Below, in pieces: positions 1 through 7,706 of a stretch of 50,649 nt of DNA. The position numbers and the translations under genes were made by a program. The notes below the pieces were generated by a model. The model made no database searches, was not told the origin of the DNA, and saw only the letters and a list, made by a program, of their open reading frames with translations. Source of the stretch: REEB426 sp964551975. Lineage in GTDB: Bacteria > Actinomycetota > Actinomycetes > S36-B12. Location: assembly GCA_964551975.1 (NCBI GenBank), contig CAZKFI010000009.1, positions 1 to 50,649 on the forward strand, given 5' to 3'. Each line of letters starts with the position of its first letter. The stretch's first letter is position 1.

Positions 1-89
1 GTGGCGTGTCCGAGCGGCCAAAGGAGCGCGCCTCGAAAGCGCGTGTGGGGGCAACTCCACCGTGGGTTCAAATCCCACCGCCACCGCCA
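1..89 (+). tRNA. tRNA-Ser (anticodon CGA), 5' base cut by the window edge
   Basis: The anticodon stem CGCGC/GCGCG encloses the loop CTCGAAA, giving anticodon CGA (serine, UCG codons). The T arm is at 62-78, with loop TTCAAAT. The 3' acceptor strand CGCCACC (79-85) pairs with GTGGCG at 1-6 plus one G lying just outside the window. The discriminator is G86 and CCA is encoded at 87-89. The long variable arm expected of tRNA-Ser lies between the anticodon and T arms. An AAA ATPase and a toxin-antitoxin pair follow directly, a common site for accessory genes. Confidence 0.95.
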
Positions 90-171
90 TCTCACCTCAA
101 GCGAGCCAGCTACCGCTTTGGTGGCAAGAGGCAGTCATTCGCGGTGAAGGTTGCCCCCTGGCATGGGAAAT

Positions 172-207
172 TTGGGGTAATCGTAAGTTTTATTTACGAT
201 TACCCCA
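172..207 (+). promoter_or_regulatory. Palindromic operator spanning a leaderless promoter of the AAA/DUF4143 gene
   Basis: A perfect 14-bp inverted repeat (arms 173-186 and 194-207, 7-base spacer) ends on the A of the ATG at 207. Inside it, TACGAT (195-200) is followed by exactly six bases and then the ATG, the leaderless geometry seen elsewhere in this window. TTGGGG (172-177), 17 bases upstream of that hexamer, could be the -35. The palindrome therefore covers the core promoter from -35 to +1, so a bound protein would block transcription, and in the RNA the start codon would sit in a hairpin. Autoregulation is inferred. Confidence 0.65.
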
Positions 208-1391
208 TGTACATGGCTCGAAGTGCCTCGGTAACGCTGCAGAGGCTCGCACGAGGGTTTCCCGTCCTCCACCTCACCGGGCCCCGTCAATCAGGCAAGA
301 CGACCCTGGCCCGGCACGAACGCCCTGATCTGCCGTACCAATCGCTGGAGAGCGTTGACGTGCGCTCGTTCGCGGTTGACGACCCCCGCGGCTTCCTTGC
401 CCAGTTCCCGAGCGGTGCGATTCTCGACGAGGTTCAACGCGTTCCCGACCTGCTGTCGTACCTGCAGGGGATCGTCGATGACTCAGCGACCATGGGCAGC
501 TTCATTCTCACCGGTTCGCAGCAACCAGCGCTCGCTGCCCAATTCCCTCAATCTCTCGCGGGTCGTGTGGGCCGAGTGGAGCTGCTCCCCCTATGTGGGG
601 CCGAACTTCTGAATGCGAATCGACTATCGACCAATCTCGAGACGATGCTGTGGACCGGCGGGTTCCCCGCCATCTTTGATCGTGACGTTGCCCCAACCGA
701 CTGGTTGGTCAATTACACCGCGACCTACGTTGAACGTGACGTTCGCCAATTGCTGAGTGTGCGTGATCAGGACGTCTTCGTCACGTTCACTCGCGCGGTG
801 GCGGCTCGCGCGGCGCAACTGCTCAACTACGCGGCATTGGGCAGCGATGTCGGTGTTTCAGCTCAGACGGTGCGCGCCTGGGTTTCTAGCCTGCAGGCGA
901 CCTACGTCATCGCGCTACTGCGCCCACATGCAACGAACGCCACCTCGAAACTCGTCAAAGCACCAGAAGTTGTCATGCTCGACTCGGGGCTGATGTGCAG
1001 TTTGCTTGGCATCACACAGCCGGAGCAACTCGTGGTGCATCCACTTCGCGGATTCGTCTTTGAAACGTGGGGAATCTCCGAACTCATGAAAGCCTTCCTG
1101 AACGCTGGAAGGCAACCTGACCTCGGGTATCTACGCGACCAACATGGGAACGAAATTGACTGTGTCGTGCGGGTGCCAGAGGGTCTGATTCCAGTTGAGT
1201 TCAAGGCAGTTCGAACCTATTCCGCAGACTGGGCAGCACCAATGCGCCGCTGGATTGGGCGCACTCCGCAGTGGTCATGGCTGATGCCCACCATTGTCTA
1301 TGGCGGTGACGAGTCAATGCACCGATCGGGTGTTCGTGTGTTGTCCTGGCGTGACTTCGCTCAAGATCCACTCGGGAAGATTCAATCGTGA
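207..1391 (+). CDS. AAA family ATPase with DUF4143 domain
   Basis: This 394-residue protein has the layout of the AAA_14/DUF4143 family. The N-terminal P-loop NTPase carries Walker A GPRQSGKTT (about residues 29-37), Walker B ending in LDEVQ, and the sensor-like segment ILTGSQQ. The DUF4143 region follows, with YVERDVRQLL and VMLDSGL. The C-terminus contains EIDCVV and VEFKA, which resemble the remnant PD-(D/E)XK nuclease-like fold of this family. The cellular role of the family is not established; members are often found with toxin-antitoxin genes. ATG 207 was chosen over the longer open frame that runs through the tRNA, because it sits six bases after TACGAT. The stop abuts the convergent vapC stop with no intervening base. 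Confidence 0.85.
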   Translation: MYMARSASVTLQRLARGFPVLHLTGPRQSGKTTLARHERPDLPYQSLESVDVRSFAVDDPRGFLAQFPSGAILDEVQRVPDLLSYLQGIVDDSATMGSFILTGSQQPALAAQFPQSLAGRVGRVELLPLCGAELLNANRLSTNLETMLWTGGFPAIFDRDVAPTDWLVNYTATYVERDVRQLLSVRDQDVFVTFTRAVAARAAQLLNYAALGSDVGVSAQTVRAWVSSLQATYVIALLRPHATNATSKLVKAPEVVMLDSGLMCSLLGITQPEQLVVHPLRGFVFETWGISELMKAFLNAGRQPDLGYLRDQHGNEIDCVVRVPEGLIPVEFKAVRTYSADWAAPMRRWIGRTPQWSWLMPTIVYGGDESMHRSGVRVLSWRDFAQDPLGKIQS

Positions 1392-1832
1392 CTACCTGCG
1401 GAGGGTTGAGCCCATGTCGATAACCAGGGGGATCTGCGCATCAGCTGCTGCGGCAGCAAGATGCCGATCGAAGGTGGCCAGGGGCAGACCTCGATCCTTG
1501 GCCAGTAGGAGGTAGGCGGTGTCATACGCGGTCAGCCCATGGGTATGCGCCTGCAGCGCAAGGCGACGGATGCCGCACCCCACAACATCAGTGCGAATGT
1601 CCAGGTATTCAAGTTGTTCGCAGAGACCACTAACAAACTCGGTGCTAACCCGCCCGACGCGCAGCGCAGTTCTCAACGCATTTGCCATTTCGGCATGCCA
1701 CAGTTCGGGTACAAGCAAAAAACCATCGGTCATCAGCAGGTCAAGGGTCGCCTCAAATTCGGAGTCGGCATCGCGGAGCGCCCATGCCAGTGCAGCTGAT
1801 GCATCAAGGACGACCCCGCCCTGGGCGGTCAC
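1392..1832 (-). CDS. vapC: VapC-type PIN-domain ribonuclease toxin
   Basis: This 146-residue PIN-domain protein has the acidic active-site residues expected of a VapC RNase: Asp in VVLDASAAL near the N-terminus, Glu in ELWHAEMANAL, Asp in TAYDTAYLLLA and Asp in ATFDRHL. In the family these bind Mg2+/Mn2+ and cleave RNA, commonly tRNA or rRNA; the target here is unknown. The GTG start overlaps the antitoxin stop by four bases (GTGA), so the pair is translationally coupled. The gene converges end to end with the AAA ATPase gene, 1392 following 1391 directly. No truncation is seen. Confidence 0.88.
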   Translation of the reverse strand: MTAQGGVVLDASAALAWALRDADSEFEATLDLLMTDGFLLVPELWHAEMANALRTALRVGRVSTEFVSGLCEQLEYLDIRTDVVGCGIRRLALQAHTHGLTAYDTAYLLLAKDRGLPLATFDRHLAAAAADAQIPLVIDMGSTLRR

Positions 1833-2095
1833 CGTGTTCGTCCATCATCGATGAGTGCTCTCACCGACAGTTCATCGGGCATCCGCCGCACCTGGTCGGC
1901 CAAACCGTGGATCGCGGCAATCGCGGCCACGCGATCCTGACGACTGGGTGCCGCGATAGGCGCGATGCGAGCAATCGGGCGACCATGCTTGGTCACGGTC
2001 ACCTCGCGACCTTCCATGACCTCCTCCAGCACCGCAGACAGCCTGTTCTTGAGTTCGTAAATACCAATGGATCCGTCCATATTGAGCGCACTCAT
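1829..2095 (-). CDS. vapB: Phd/YefM-type antitoxin of the VapBC pair
   Basis: This 88-residue protein has the Phd/YefM N-terminal fold: IGIYELKNRLSAVLEEV, then VTVTKHGRPIARIAP, a typical DNA-binding dimer motif. The C-terminal tail would neutralise the downstream PIN toxin. ATG 2095 was chosen because TAGCCT lies exactly six bases upstream, with a consensus TTGACA 17 bases further, so the transcript would begin at the start codon. A second in-frame ATG at 2080 is possible but has no better signal. The gene overlaps vapC by four bases. Confidence 0.88.
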   Translation of the reverse strand: MSALNMDGSIGIYELKNRLSAVLEEVMEGREVTVTKHGRPIARIAPIAAPSRQDRVAAIAAIHGLADQVRRMPDELSVRALIDDGRTR

Positions 2096-2130
2096 ACATT
2101 GAGGCTAGATTCTGGCCAGAACTGTGTCAA
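2096..2130 (-). promoter_or_regulatory. vapBC promoter with palindromic operator in the spacer
   Basis: On the minus strand, TTGACA (2125-2130), a 17-base spacer, TAGCCT (2102-2107) and six bases precede the vapB ATG at 2095. The spacer holds the perfect 12-bp palindrome TTCTGGCCAGAA (2110-2121). Antitoxins of this class repress their own promoters, so this palindrome is the likely VapB or VapBC operator. Presence of the motifs is observed; binding is inferred. Confidence 0.8.
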
Positions 2131-2301
2131 AGGCTCGGCGGCGCTCGCCAGATACCAACAGCCCCTGAATTCAGTCTCTAGTCAGGCGTTTATCTGGGCC
2201 TAGCCTTTCAATATGCAGACGCAGTGGGAGGCACTCCAAGAGTCGCCAGCAAGACCGGCGAGACGTTCACCAACGCGTCCTGCGACTGCGAAGTTTCGGC
2301 A

Positions 2302-3072
2302 TCAGGTCAGTAGCGCCGCGAGCGGTGCTTCCGGCACGGCAATCCAACCTTCGGTCCTAGCACGCTGCTGCTGCTCCCGGGTTGGCGCGGTGCACAGGCC
2401 GAGATGGTGTGCACGTGCGATGAGGGCACAGATCACGGCATCAAAGGCATCATCATTGCTACGGCAGCGTTCTTCGTGCGGGCCGAGGTCAAGCCACGGA
2501 GCTGCGGTGAGGAGTGCGTCCACGAGCAGGGTGAGATTCGCGGAGGCTCGACCGCGATCGGTGCCCTTATATGGCCCGTTGACGCCGAGCCCCCACTGCA
2601 TCAGGGCGACAGCTGGATAGGCCTCCAGGATTCGCCCGGTGCCATCCCGGGAAACATCAACACCTGCATCGCGCAGCCGGGCCAGCAGCGTTGCTCCGCG
2701 GAATGCAGCCAGCCCGATGCGATCAGTGGACACGCTCAGCGGCGTCTTGCGGAACGATTGCGCTACCACGCGGTCCGTTTCGCGATAAGCGAGATCGCGC
2801 CAGGCATCGGCATCAGGAAGCGGTGCGTGCGTGTCACCCTGGTGCGCGGTGATGAACGCCGTGAAGGGTGCCGGCCAGCCCAGGGGAACGTCGAAGCCAG
2901 CACGATCGCAGTCCTGCACCGCCGCGACAATCTGGTCGTCGAACGCCGGTCGGGTGAGCTCGCTGACTGCTGCCGAGCCCGGTTCCCAGACAACGACCGC
3001 CAGGGCAGTGCGCGCTGGCTGTGCGGCCAGATCGATCCCGACGGTGCGCGTGATTGATGTCGCAGGCGTCAT
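2302..3072 (-). CDS. DUF429 family protein (RNase H-like fold, predicted nuclease)
   Basis: This 256-residue protein matches the DUF429 pattern: an N-terminal VGIDLAAQP segment with an acidic residue on the first strand, then FDVPLGWP, an STDRIG segment, ILEAYPAVA, and a C-terminal DDAFDAVICALIAR helix with paired acidic residues. These are typical of an RNase H-like active site. The function of the family is not established. ATG 3072 overlaps the stop of the upstream kinase-like gene by four bases, so it is the last gene of a six-gene minus-strand operon. Its place beside fatty-acid genes gives no obvious functional clue. Confidence 0.75.
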   Translation of the reverse strand: MTPATSITRTVGIDLAAQPARTALAVVVWEPGSAAVSELTRPAFDDQIVAAVQDCDRAGFDVPLGWPAPFTAFITAHQGDTHAPLPDADAWRDLAYRETDRVVAQSFRKTPLSVSTDRIGLAAFRGATLLARLRDAGVDVSRDGTGRILEAYPAVALMQWGLGVNGPYKGTDRGRASANLTLLVDALLTAAPWLDLGPHEERCRSNDDAFDAVICALIARAHHLGLCTAPTREQQQRARTEGWIAVPEAPLAALLT

Positions 3073-4121
3073 GTGATGAGACGTTCACTGCGGGTTACCA
3101 ACGTATGCACCGCTGGACCAAACACCGCGAACGCCGGATTCGTCGTCTGGCCGTTGCGATAGCGGTACCAGATCTGCTGGGCGATCACCGCAAGGCGAAA
3201 CAGGCCGAACACCTCGTAGAAGGTCCAGTCCACGGCGAGTTGACGCTGAGTTCGGGCGAGGTAGCGATCGAGGATCTGTTGACGAGTAGGCATCCCGGGT
3301 AGGTCGGAGGGTTGCAGTCGAAATGCGCGGAATTCGTCGTCATCATCGGCTTGGACCCAATAGGCAAGTCCAGACGCCAGATCCATCAACGGGTCTCCGA
3401 TGGTGGACATCTCCCAGTCGAGCACGGCGCGAATGTCGCAGGGGTTAGCCGGATCCAACACGAGGTTGTCCAAACGCCAATCACCGTGGATAACAACGGC
3501 GTCGCAATCTGGTGGCTGCTCACGATCCAGCCAGGTCATGACGGCCTCACCGTCGGGTACGTCATCAGTGCGCGCAGCGCGGTAACGCTCTGACCAGCCG
3601 CGAACCTGACGGGCCACGTAACCGGGGCCCTTCCACAGTTCCATCAGACCTACCTGTGTCGCATCCACCGCATGCAACTGGGCGAGGCAGTCAAACGCCG
3701 CGTAGGCAAGGTCCTCGTGCTGCTTGGCGCCCAGTGGTTGAACTGCAGGTCCGGCGCGCATGATGGTGCCCGTCACGTACTCCATGGCATAGCAGGGCAT
3801 ACCAAGCACTTCTGGGTCTTCGCAGAGGGCAAGCATCTGGGGCACGGCGGAGAAGACGGGTGCCAGTTGCCGCTGGACTCGAAATTCCCGACCCATGTCA
3901 TGCGCCGATGCGGCCTTGCGTCCGGTCGGTGGGCGACGCAGCACGATCTGACGCCCGCTGAACGTCAGCAGGTAGGTGACGTTCGAGGCACCGCCCTTGA
4001 ACTGGTGAACGTCGATGAGTGCACCCGGATCGGGGATCTGCGGGCACAACCAAGCGGCGAACGCTTCAAAATCGAGCGCATCCTCAGAACGCACCGGCAT
4101 GGTGCCGTGCGGCGCAGTCAC
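3069..4121 (-). CDS. Phosphotransferase family protein (APH/ACAD10-like kinase)
   Basis: This 350-residue protein has the aminoglycoside-phosphotransferase/choline-kinase fold. It contains YLLTFSGRQIVLRRPP (N-lobe strands with the nucleotide-contacting Arg), the Brenner motif VIHGDWRLDNLVLD (catalytic Asp) and VLDWEMSTIGDP (metal-binding Asp). Such proteins lie next to acyl-CoA dehydrogenases in bacteria and are fused to them in eukaryotic ACAD10/11, where they phosphorylate 4-hydroxyacyl-CoA before dehydrogenase-linked breakdown. The pairing here supports that role by analogy. The GTG start at 4121 overlaps the dehydrogenase stop (GTGA); an ATG at 4100 is an alternative. Confidence 0.82.
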   Translation of the reverse strand: MTAPHGTMPVRSEDALDFEAFAAWLCPQIPDPGALIDVHQFKGGASNVTYLLTFSGRQIVLRRPPTGRKAASAHDMGREFRVQRQLAPVFSAVPQMLALCEDPEVLGMPCYAMEYVTGTIMRAGPAVQPLGAKQHEDLAYAAFDCLAQLHAVDATQVGLMELWKGPGYVARQVRGWSERYRAARTDDVPDGEAVMTWLDREQPPDCDAVVIHGDWRLDNLVLDPANPCDIRAVLDWEMSTIGDPLMDLASGLAYWVQADDDDEFRAFRLQPSDLPGMPTRQQILDRYLARTQRQLAVDWTFYEVFGLFRLAVIAQQIWYRYRNGQTTNPAFAVFGPAVHTLVTRSERLIT

Positions 4122-5362
4122 CCCTGTGTTGCTTCGTCGTAACCGGCGAGTTCCTGACGGGCGACATCGCGCAGATGGACCTCGTCGGGCCCATCGGCGA
4201 TGCGCAGGGTGCGCAGCTGCGCCCACATGTACGCAAGGGGTGAGTCGTCGCTGACTCCCGCCGCTCCGTAGATCTGAATGGCGCGGTCAACGACGCTCAG
4301 AGCCATTCGTGGTGCTACGACCTTGATGGCGGCAATTTGCTTGCGGGCACCCTTGGCGCCCACCCGGTCGATCATCCACGCCGCCTGCAACACCAGCAGG
4401 CGAGCCTGATCGATCGCGATGCGTGATTCGGCAATCCACTCAGCGATCACTCCCTGCTGGGCGAGCGGTTTGCCGAAGGGCGCCCGGGCCTGCGCGCGCT
4501 GGCACATCAGTTCCAGTGCTCGCTCGGCCATCCCGATGCTGCGCATGCAATGGTGGATCCGCCCCGGCCCAAGGCGTGCCTGTGCGATCGCAAAACCGGC
4601 ACCGGAGTCACCCAGCAGATTGCTGACTGGCACGCGCACGTCGGTGAAGGTGATCTCGGCGTGACCGTGTTGATCCTGATAGCCGAATACCGGCAGCGCC
4701 CTCTCAATGGTGAGGCCAGGTGCGTCCATCGGCACCAGCACCATGGACTGCTGACGGTAGGTCGGCGCTTGCGGGTCTGAGACGCCCATGACGATGAGCA
4801 CTGCGCAGCGCGGATCCATGGCACCCGTCGTCCACCACTTACGACCGTTGATGACCAGGTCCTGCCCGTCGCGGGTGATGGTGGTCTGCAGTGTGCGCGG
4901 GTCACTGCTCGCCGCATCCGGCTCGGTCATCGCGAAGCCGGAACGAATGCGGCCATCAAGTAGTGGATCCAGCCAGCGGGTGCGCTGGTCGTCAGTACCG
5001 AACATGTGGAGGATCTCCATGTTTCCGGTATCCGGCGCCGAGCAGTTCATCGCCTCGGGAGCAATCTCGATGGAGCGTCCACTCAGTTCGGCGATGTGGG
5101 CATAGTCAAGAACGCTCAATTCGTGTGCGGGGTCAGCGCAGTTTGGGAGGAATAGATTCCACAAACCACGAGCCCGTGCCTGCGCCTTGGCTTCTTCGAC
5201 GACTGCGGGCAACTGGTGGCCCTGGCCCGAGGCAATCAGCGCGCGTCGCTGCTCGGCGTAAATCGGCTCCGCCGGATAGACCACCTCGACCATGAACTGC
5301 TCAGCGCGATCGAGGTACTCCTTGCCGCGCGCACTGAGCCAGGGTCCCTCGAGGTCCATCAT
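4118..5362 (-). CDS. Acyl-CoA dehydrogenase (ACAD11/FadE36-like)
   Basis: This 414-residue flavoprotein has the usual acyl-CoA dehydrogenase order: a helical N-domain, the mid-domain FAMTEPDAASSD and ING-KWWTTGA substrate and FAD segments, and the C-terminal helical bundle with RAPFGKPLAQQG, QIYGAAGVSDD and the tail RIADGPDEVHLRDVA. It would introduce an alpha,beta double bond into an acyl-CoA, passing electrons to ETF. The adjacent APH-like kinase suggests the ACAD10/11 branch acting on 4-hydroxy acids. It begins three bases after the LytR_C gene stops and overlaps the kinase gene by four. Confidence 0.9.
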   Translation of the reverse strand: MMDLEGPWLSARGKEYLDRAEQFMVEVVYPAEPIYAEQRRALIASGQGHQLPAVVEEAKAQARARGLWNLFLPNCADPAHELSVLDYAHIAELSGRSIEIAPEAMNCSAPDTGNMEILHMFGTDDQRTRWLDPLLDGRIRSGFAMTEPDAASSDPRTLQTTITRDGQDLVINGRKWWTTGAMDPRCAVLIVMGVSDPQAPTYRQQSMVLVPMDAPGLTIERALPVFGYQDQHGHAEITFTDVRVPVSNLLGDSGAGFAIAQARLGPGRIHHCMRSIGMAERALELMCQRAQARAPFGKPLAQQGVIAEWIAESRIAIDQARLLVLQAAWMIDRVGAKGARKQIAAIKVVAPRMALSVVDRAIQIYGAAGVSDDSPLAYMWAQLRTLRIADGPDEVHLRDVARQELAGYDEATQG

Positions 5363-5365
5363 CGA

Positions 5366-6016
5366 TCACGGGCTCAGCGTCGGCGATGGTGCGGCGGTTG
5401 CCGTTGGCTCGGGCGCCCCCGGCGATGGCGTGATGCAGCCGGCACCGGACAGCGAGGGTGATGGTGAGGCCATCGCTGCGGCAATCTCGGCTTCTCCATT
5501 GAGTTTCTTGAACTCCTGACCAAGTGCCACATCGACGACTCGGCCCGTGCGATTGTCACCAACCATGACGGCACCAGGAATGTAGAAGGAGAGCAGCTGC
5601 GCACCCGCTTCACCCTTGGGTCCGTACCGAATCTCGGCAACTCCGGCTACCTGTTGATTCAACGGATCGTTGTCGACGCCGACGATCGAGAAGCCGCGGG
5701 CGCTGAGCACCTTCGCTGTGTCGGTGGCCAAACCAACCCGCTGTGTGGAGTTCCAGACGTTGATGCGCACCTTGTCGGTCTGGGGCAGCACCTCCGCGGG
5801 ACTGACCAGGGTGGTCTTGCAGGGCAGAGGTGCGGTGCTGGGGCTGCCGGAGGCGGTCTCAGACGAGGGCCCGCGGTGCAGCAGTGTCGAGAGCCCGAAA
5901 CCGAGCCCGCCCATGACGAGGGCACCCGCGACGATGAGCACGATGGTGAGCCACAGCGGCTGGCGTCGCTGGCGCACCTGGACACGGGAGAACGATCGCT
6001 CCCGGTAGGCGTTCAT
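5366..6016 (-). CDS. LytR_C-domain membrane-anchored protein
   Basis: This 216-residue protein has a short basic cytoplasmic N-terminus, one membrane helix (about residues 23-46, LWLTIVLIVAGALVMGGLGF) and an extracytoplasmic LytR_C-like domain. Family features include DKVRINVWNSTQRVGLA, then VLSARGFSIVGVDNDP and EIRYGPKGEAGAQLL. The C-terminal tail is Pro/Ser/Thr-rich. Such proteins are common in actinobacteria and related by domain to the tail of LytR-CpsA-Psr cell-wall ligases, but lack the catalytic domain. It lies 13 bases after tadA and 3 before the acyl-CoA dehydrogenase. Function is unknown. Confidence 0.8.
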   Translation of the reverse strand: MNAYRERSFSRVQVRQRRQPLWLTIVLIVAGALVMGGLGFGLSTLLHRGPSSETASGSPSTAPLPCKTTLVSPAEVLPQTDKVRINVWNSTQRVGLATDTAKVLSARGFSIVGVDNDPLNQQVAGVAEIRYGPKGEAGAQLLSFYIPGAVMVGDNRTGRVVDVALGQEFKKLNGEAEIAAAMASPSPSLSGAGCITPSPGAPEPTATAAPSPTLSP

Positions 6017-6029
6017 CAGCCCTCCAGCA

Positions 6030-6491
6030 CTAGCGACGACGTTCGAGGAATTCGCGCACTAGCGTGCCACACTCCTCGGCGAGCACCCCTGGAACGACCT
6101 CGACTCGGTGACTTAGTCGCCGATCCCGTACGAGATCCCAGTGGGATCCGGCCGCTCCGTACTCCTCGTTCCATGCCCCGAACACCAACCGCGATACCCG
6201 AGCCATGACCGCAGCACCGGCGCACATGGGGCACGGCTCCAGGGTGACCACGAGGGTGTGTCCGGTAAGGCGCCAGGTTCCCGCCTGCTCACCCGCCTGC
6301 CGTAATGCCAGGATCTCAGCGTGCGCGGTGGGATCACTGCGGGCCTGGCGAGCATTTCCGGCTGCACCGACGATGAGCCCCCCCGGGTCAAGAACAAGCG
6401 CACCGATGGGCAGTTCGCCTGCTGCCCCGGCGCGCGCTGCGAGCTCCAGGGCACCGCGCATGGACACCTCATCAGGCGAAGGGTCAGTCAT
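6030..6491 (-). CDS. tadA: tRNA-specific adenosine deaminase TadA
   Basis: This 153-residue deaminase of the cytidine/deoxycytidylate deaminase fold converts A34 to inosine in tRNA-Arg(ACG). The zinc site is complete: HAEILALRQA (His ligand and catalytic Glu) and EPCPMCAGAAVMAR (the two Cys ligands). The C-terminal segment VFGAWNEEYGAAGSHWDL is typical of TadA. The start ATG 6491 overlaps the stop of the upstream partner gene by eight bases, indicating translational coupling. The longer open frame upstream is out of register with the partner and was discarded. Confidence 0.93.
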   Translation of the reverse strand: MTDPSPDEVSMRGALELAARAGAAGELPIGALVLDPGGLIVGAAGNARQARSDPTAHAEILALRQAGEQAGTWRLTGHTLVVTLEPCPMCAGAAVMARVSRLVFGAWNEEYGAAGSHWDLVRDRRLSHRVEVVPGVLAEECGTLVREFLERRR

Positions 6492-6978
6492 CCCCCAGGA
6501 TCTCCGCCACCTGCTGCGCGAATCCTGCCCGCTCGGCAATGGCGGCAACCTGCTCGTCCGGGTACAGGTCCTCGTCCTCCAGTAGGTCGGCCAGTTCATC
6601 GGTGTCGACGCCCAGATCGGTGAGGATGCTGAGCTCACCGACGGCGGTGAACTCGTCCCACTCCTCCGAGTCCTCTGCCACGGCGCCGGTCAACTGCAGG
6701 GCCTGCTCGGCGAGGTCCCAATCGTCGATGGCAGCGGCATTACTCACGACTGCCCGAAGTCCTGCTGGGGACTGATGGAAGATCAACAGGCAGTCCTCGT
6801 TGAGGCCGACGAAGCCGTACACCCCACCTTCACCCGGCAGTTGCCGCAGGGCCATGGACAGGGTGTCCATCGAACAGACCAGGCGCGCGGGCAGGGTTGA
6901 CACCGACCAGACTCCCTCTTCACGCCAGGCGGCGAGGGCGAAGTCGATGTCCTCTACCTGAACATCCTGTTGGGCCAC
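6484..6978 (-). CDS. tRNA adenosine deaminase-associated protein
   Basis: This 164-residue acidic protein belongs to the actinobacterial family that almost always lies directly upstream of tadA. Recognisable segments are IDFALAAWREEGVW, GLNEDCLLIFHQSP and a C-terminus rich in Asp/Glu (LADLLEDEDLYPDEQVAAIAERAG). Its biochemical role is unknown; co-conservation with TadA suggests a partner or stability function. GTG 6978 was chosen because CACCAT lies exactly six bases upstream, a near-match to the window's leaderless promoter pattern, and because homologous sequence seems to start there. It heads the six-gene operon and diverges from upp. Confidence 0.8.
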   Translation of the reverse strand: MAQQDVQVEDIDFALAAWREEGVWSVSTLPARLVCSMDTLSMALRQLPGEGGVYGFVGLNEDCLLIFHQSPAGLRAVVSNAAAIDDWDLAEQALQLTGAVAEDSEEWDEFTAVGELSILTDLGVDTDELADLLEDEDLYPDEQVAAIAERAGFAQQVAEILGDD

Positions 6979-7053
6979 GAGTGCATGGTGGCATGGACTG
7001 CCCCACGACGTGGAATTTCCGCGAGCCGAAACCCAATCGCAACCATGGGTCGA

Positions 7054-7065
7054 TACCTTGAGGCC
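7054..7065 (+). promoter_or_regulatory. Leaderless -10 element of upp
   Basis: TACCTT (7054-7059) is followed by six bases and the ATG at 7066, so the predicted transcription start is the A of the start codon. No convincing -35 is visible. Confidence 0.6.
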
Positions 7066-7704
7066 ATGCGCACCCTCGTGATCGACCACCCACTTGTCGC
7101 ACACAAACTCACCCGCCTGCGGCGGCAGGAGACATCCTCTGCGACCTTCCGGCTCCTCGCCGAGGAGTTGGTCACGCTCTTGGCATATGAGGCCACCGAC
7201 GCCCTGCGGGTGCAGCCGATGCAGATCACCACGCCGGTTGCGGCCTGCACGGGAGTGGAATTAGCCGAGCCCAAGCCGCTGGTCGTACCGATTCTGCGGG
7301 CCGGCCTGGGCATGCTCAATGGCATGGTCAAGTTGATGCCCACCGCTGAAGTCGGGTTCCTGGGCATGGTGCGCGATGAGAACTCGCTCATCGCCAAGAC
7401 CTACGCCGACCGGCTGCCGCATGACTTGCGGGATCGCCAGGTGTTTCTCCTCGATCCGATGCTGGCCACCGGCGGGACCCTGGTCGCCGCGATCGACCTG
7501 CTCCTGGAACGTGGGGTACGGGATGTCACCGCGGTTTGTCTCATCGCCTCCCCCGAGGGTCTGGCACATGTGGAGCAGACCTACGGCACGAGGGACGTTG
7601 CGGTGACGGTGGTAACCGCCGGTGTGGATTCCCACTTGAACGAACGCGGCTACATCGTGCCTGGCTTAGGCGATGCCGGAGATCGGCTCTACGGGGCGGT
7701 GTGA
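7066..7704 (+). CDS. upp: Uracil phosphoribosyltransferase
   Basis: This 212-residue type I phosphoribosyltransferase salvages uracil: uracil plus PRPP gives UMP. Recognisable motifs are LVVPILRAGLGM (uracil/PRPP loop), the PRPP-binding motif VFLLDPMLATGGT, and the C-terminal uracil-binding segment YIVPGLGDAGDRLYG. Length is normal for the family (about 210). ATG 7066 matches the expected MRTLVIDHPLVAHKLT N-terminus and lies six bases after a TACCTT -10 hexamer; earlier in-frame starts would add unrelated sequence. It stands alone, divergent from the tadA operon. Confidence 0.95.
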   Translation: MRTLVIDHPLVAHKLTRLRRQETSSATFRLLAEELVTLLAYEATDALRVQPMQITTPVAACTGVELAEPKPLVVPILRAGLGMLNGMVKLMPTAEVGFLGMVRDENSLIAKTYADRLPHDLRDRQVFLLDPMLATGGTLVAAIDLLLERGVRDVTAVCLIASPEGLAHVEQTYGTRDVAVTVVTAGVDSHLNERGYIVPGLGDAGDRLYGAV

Positions 7705-7706
7705 AC

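Noticed and set aside
6..206. N-terminal extension of the AAA/DUF4143 frame
   Set aside because: It reads through the tRNA-Ser gene and the palindrome; ATG 207 has the leaderless promoter geometry and begins just before family-like sequence.
1..2301. Complete integrated element at tRNA-Ser
   Set aside because: No integrase gene and no second copy of the tRNA 3' end was noticed, so only a possible hotspot is claimed.
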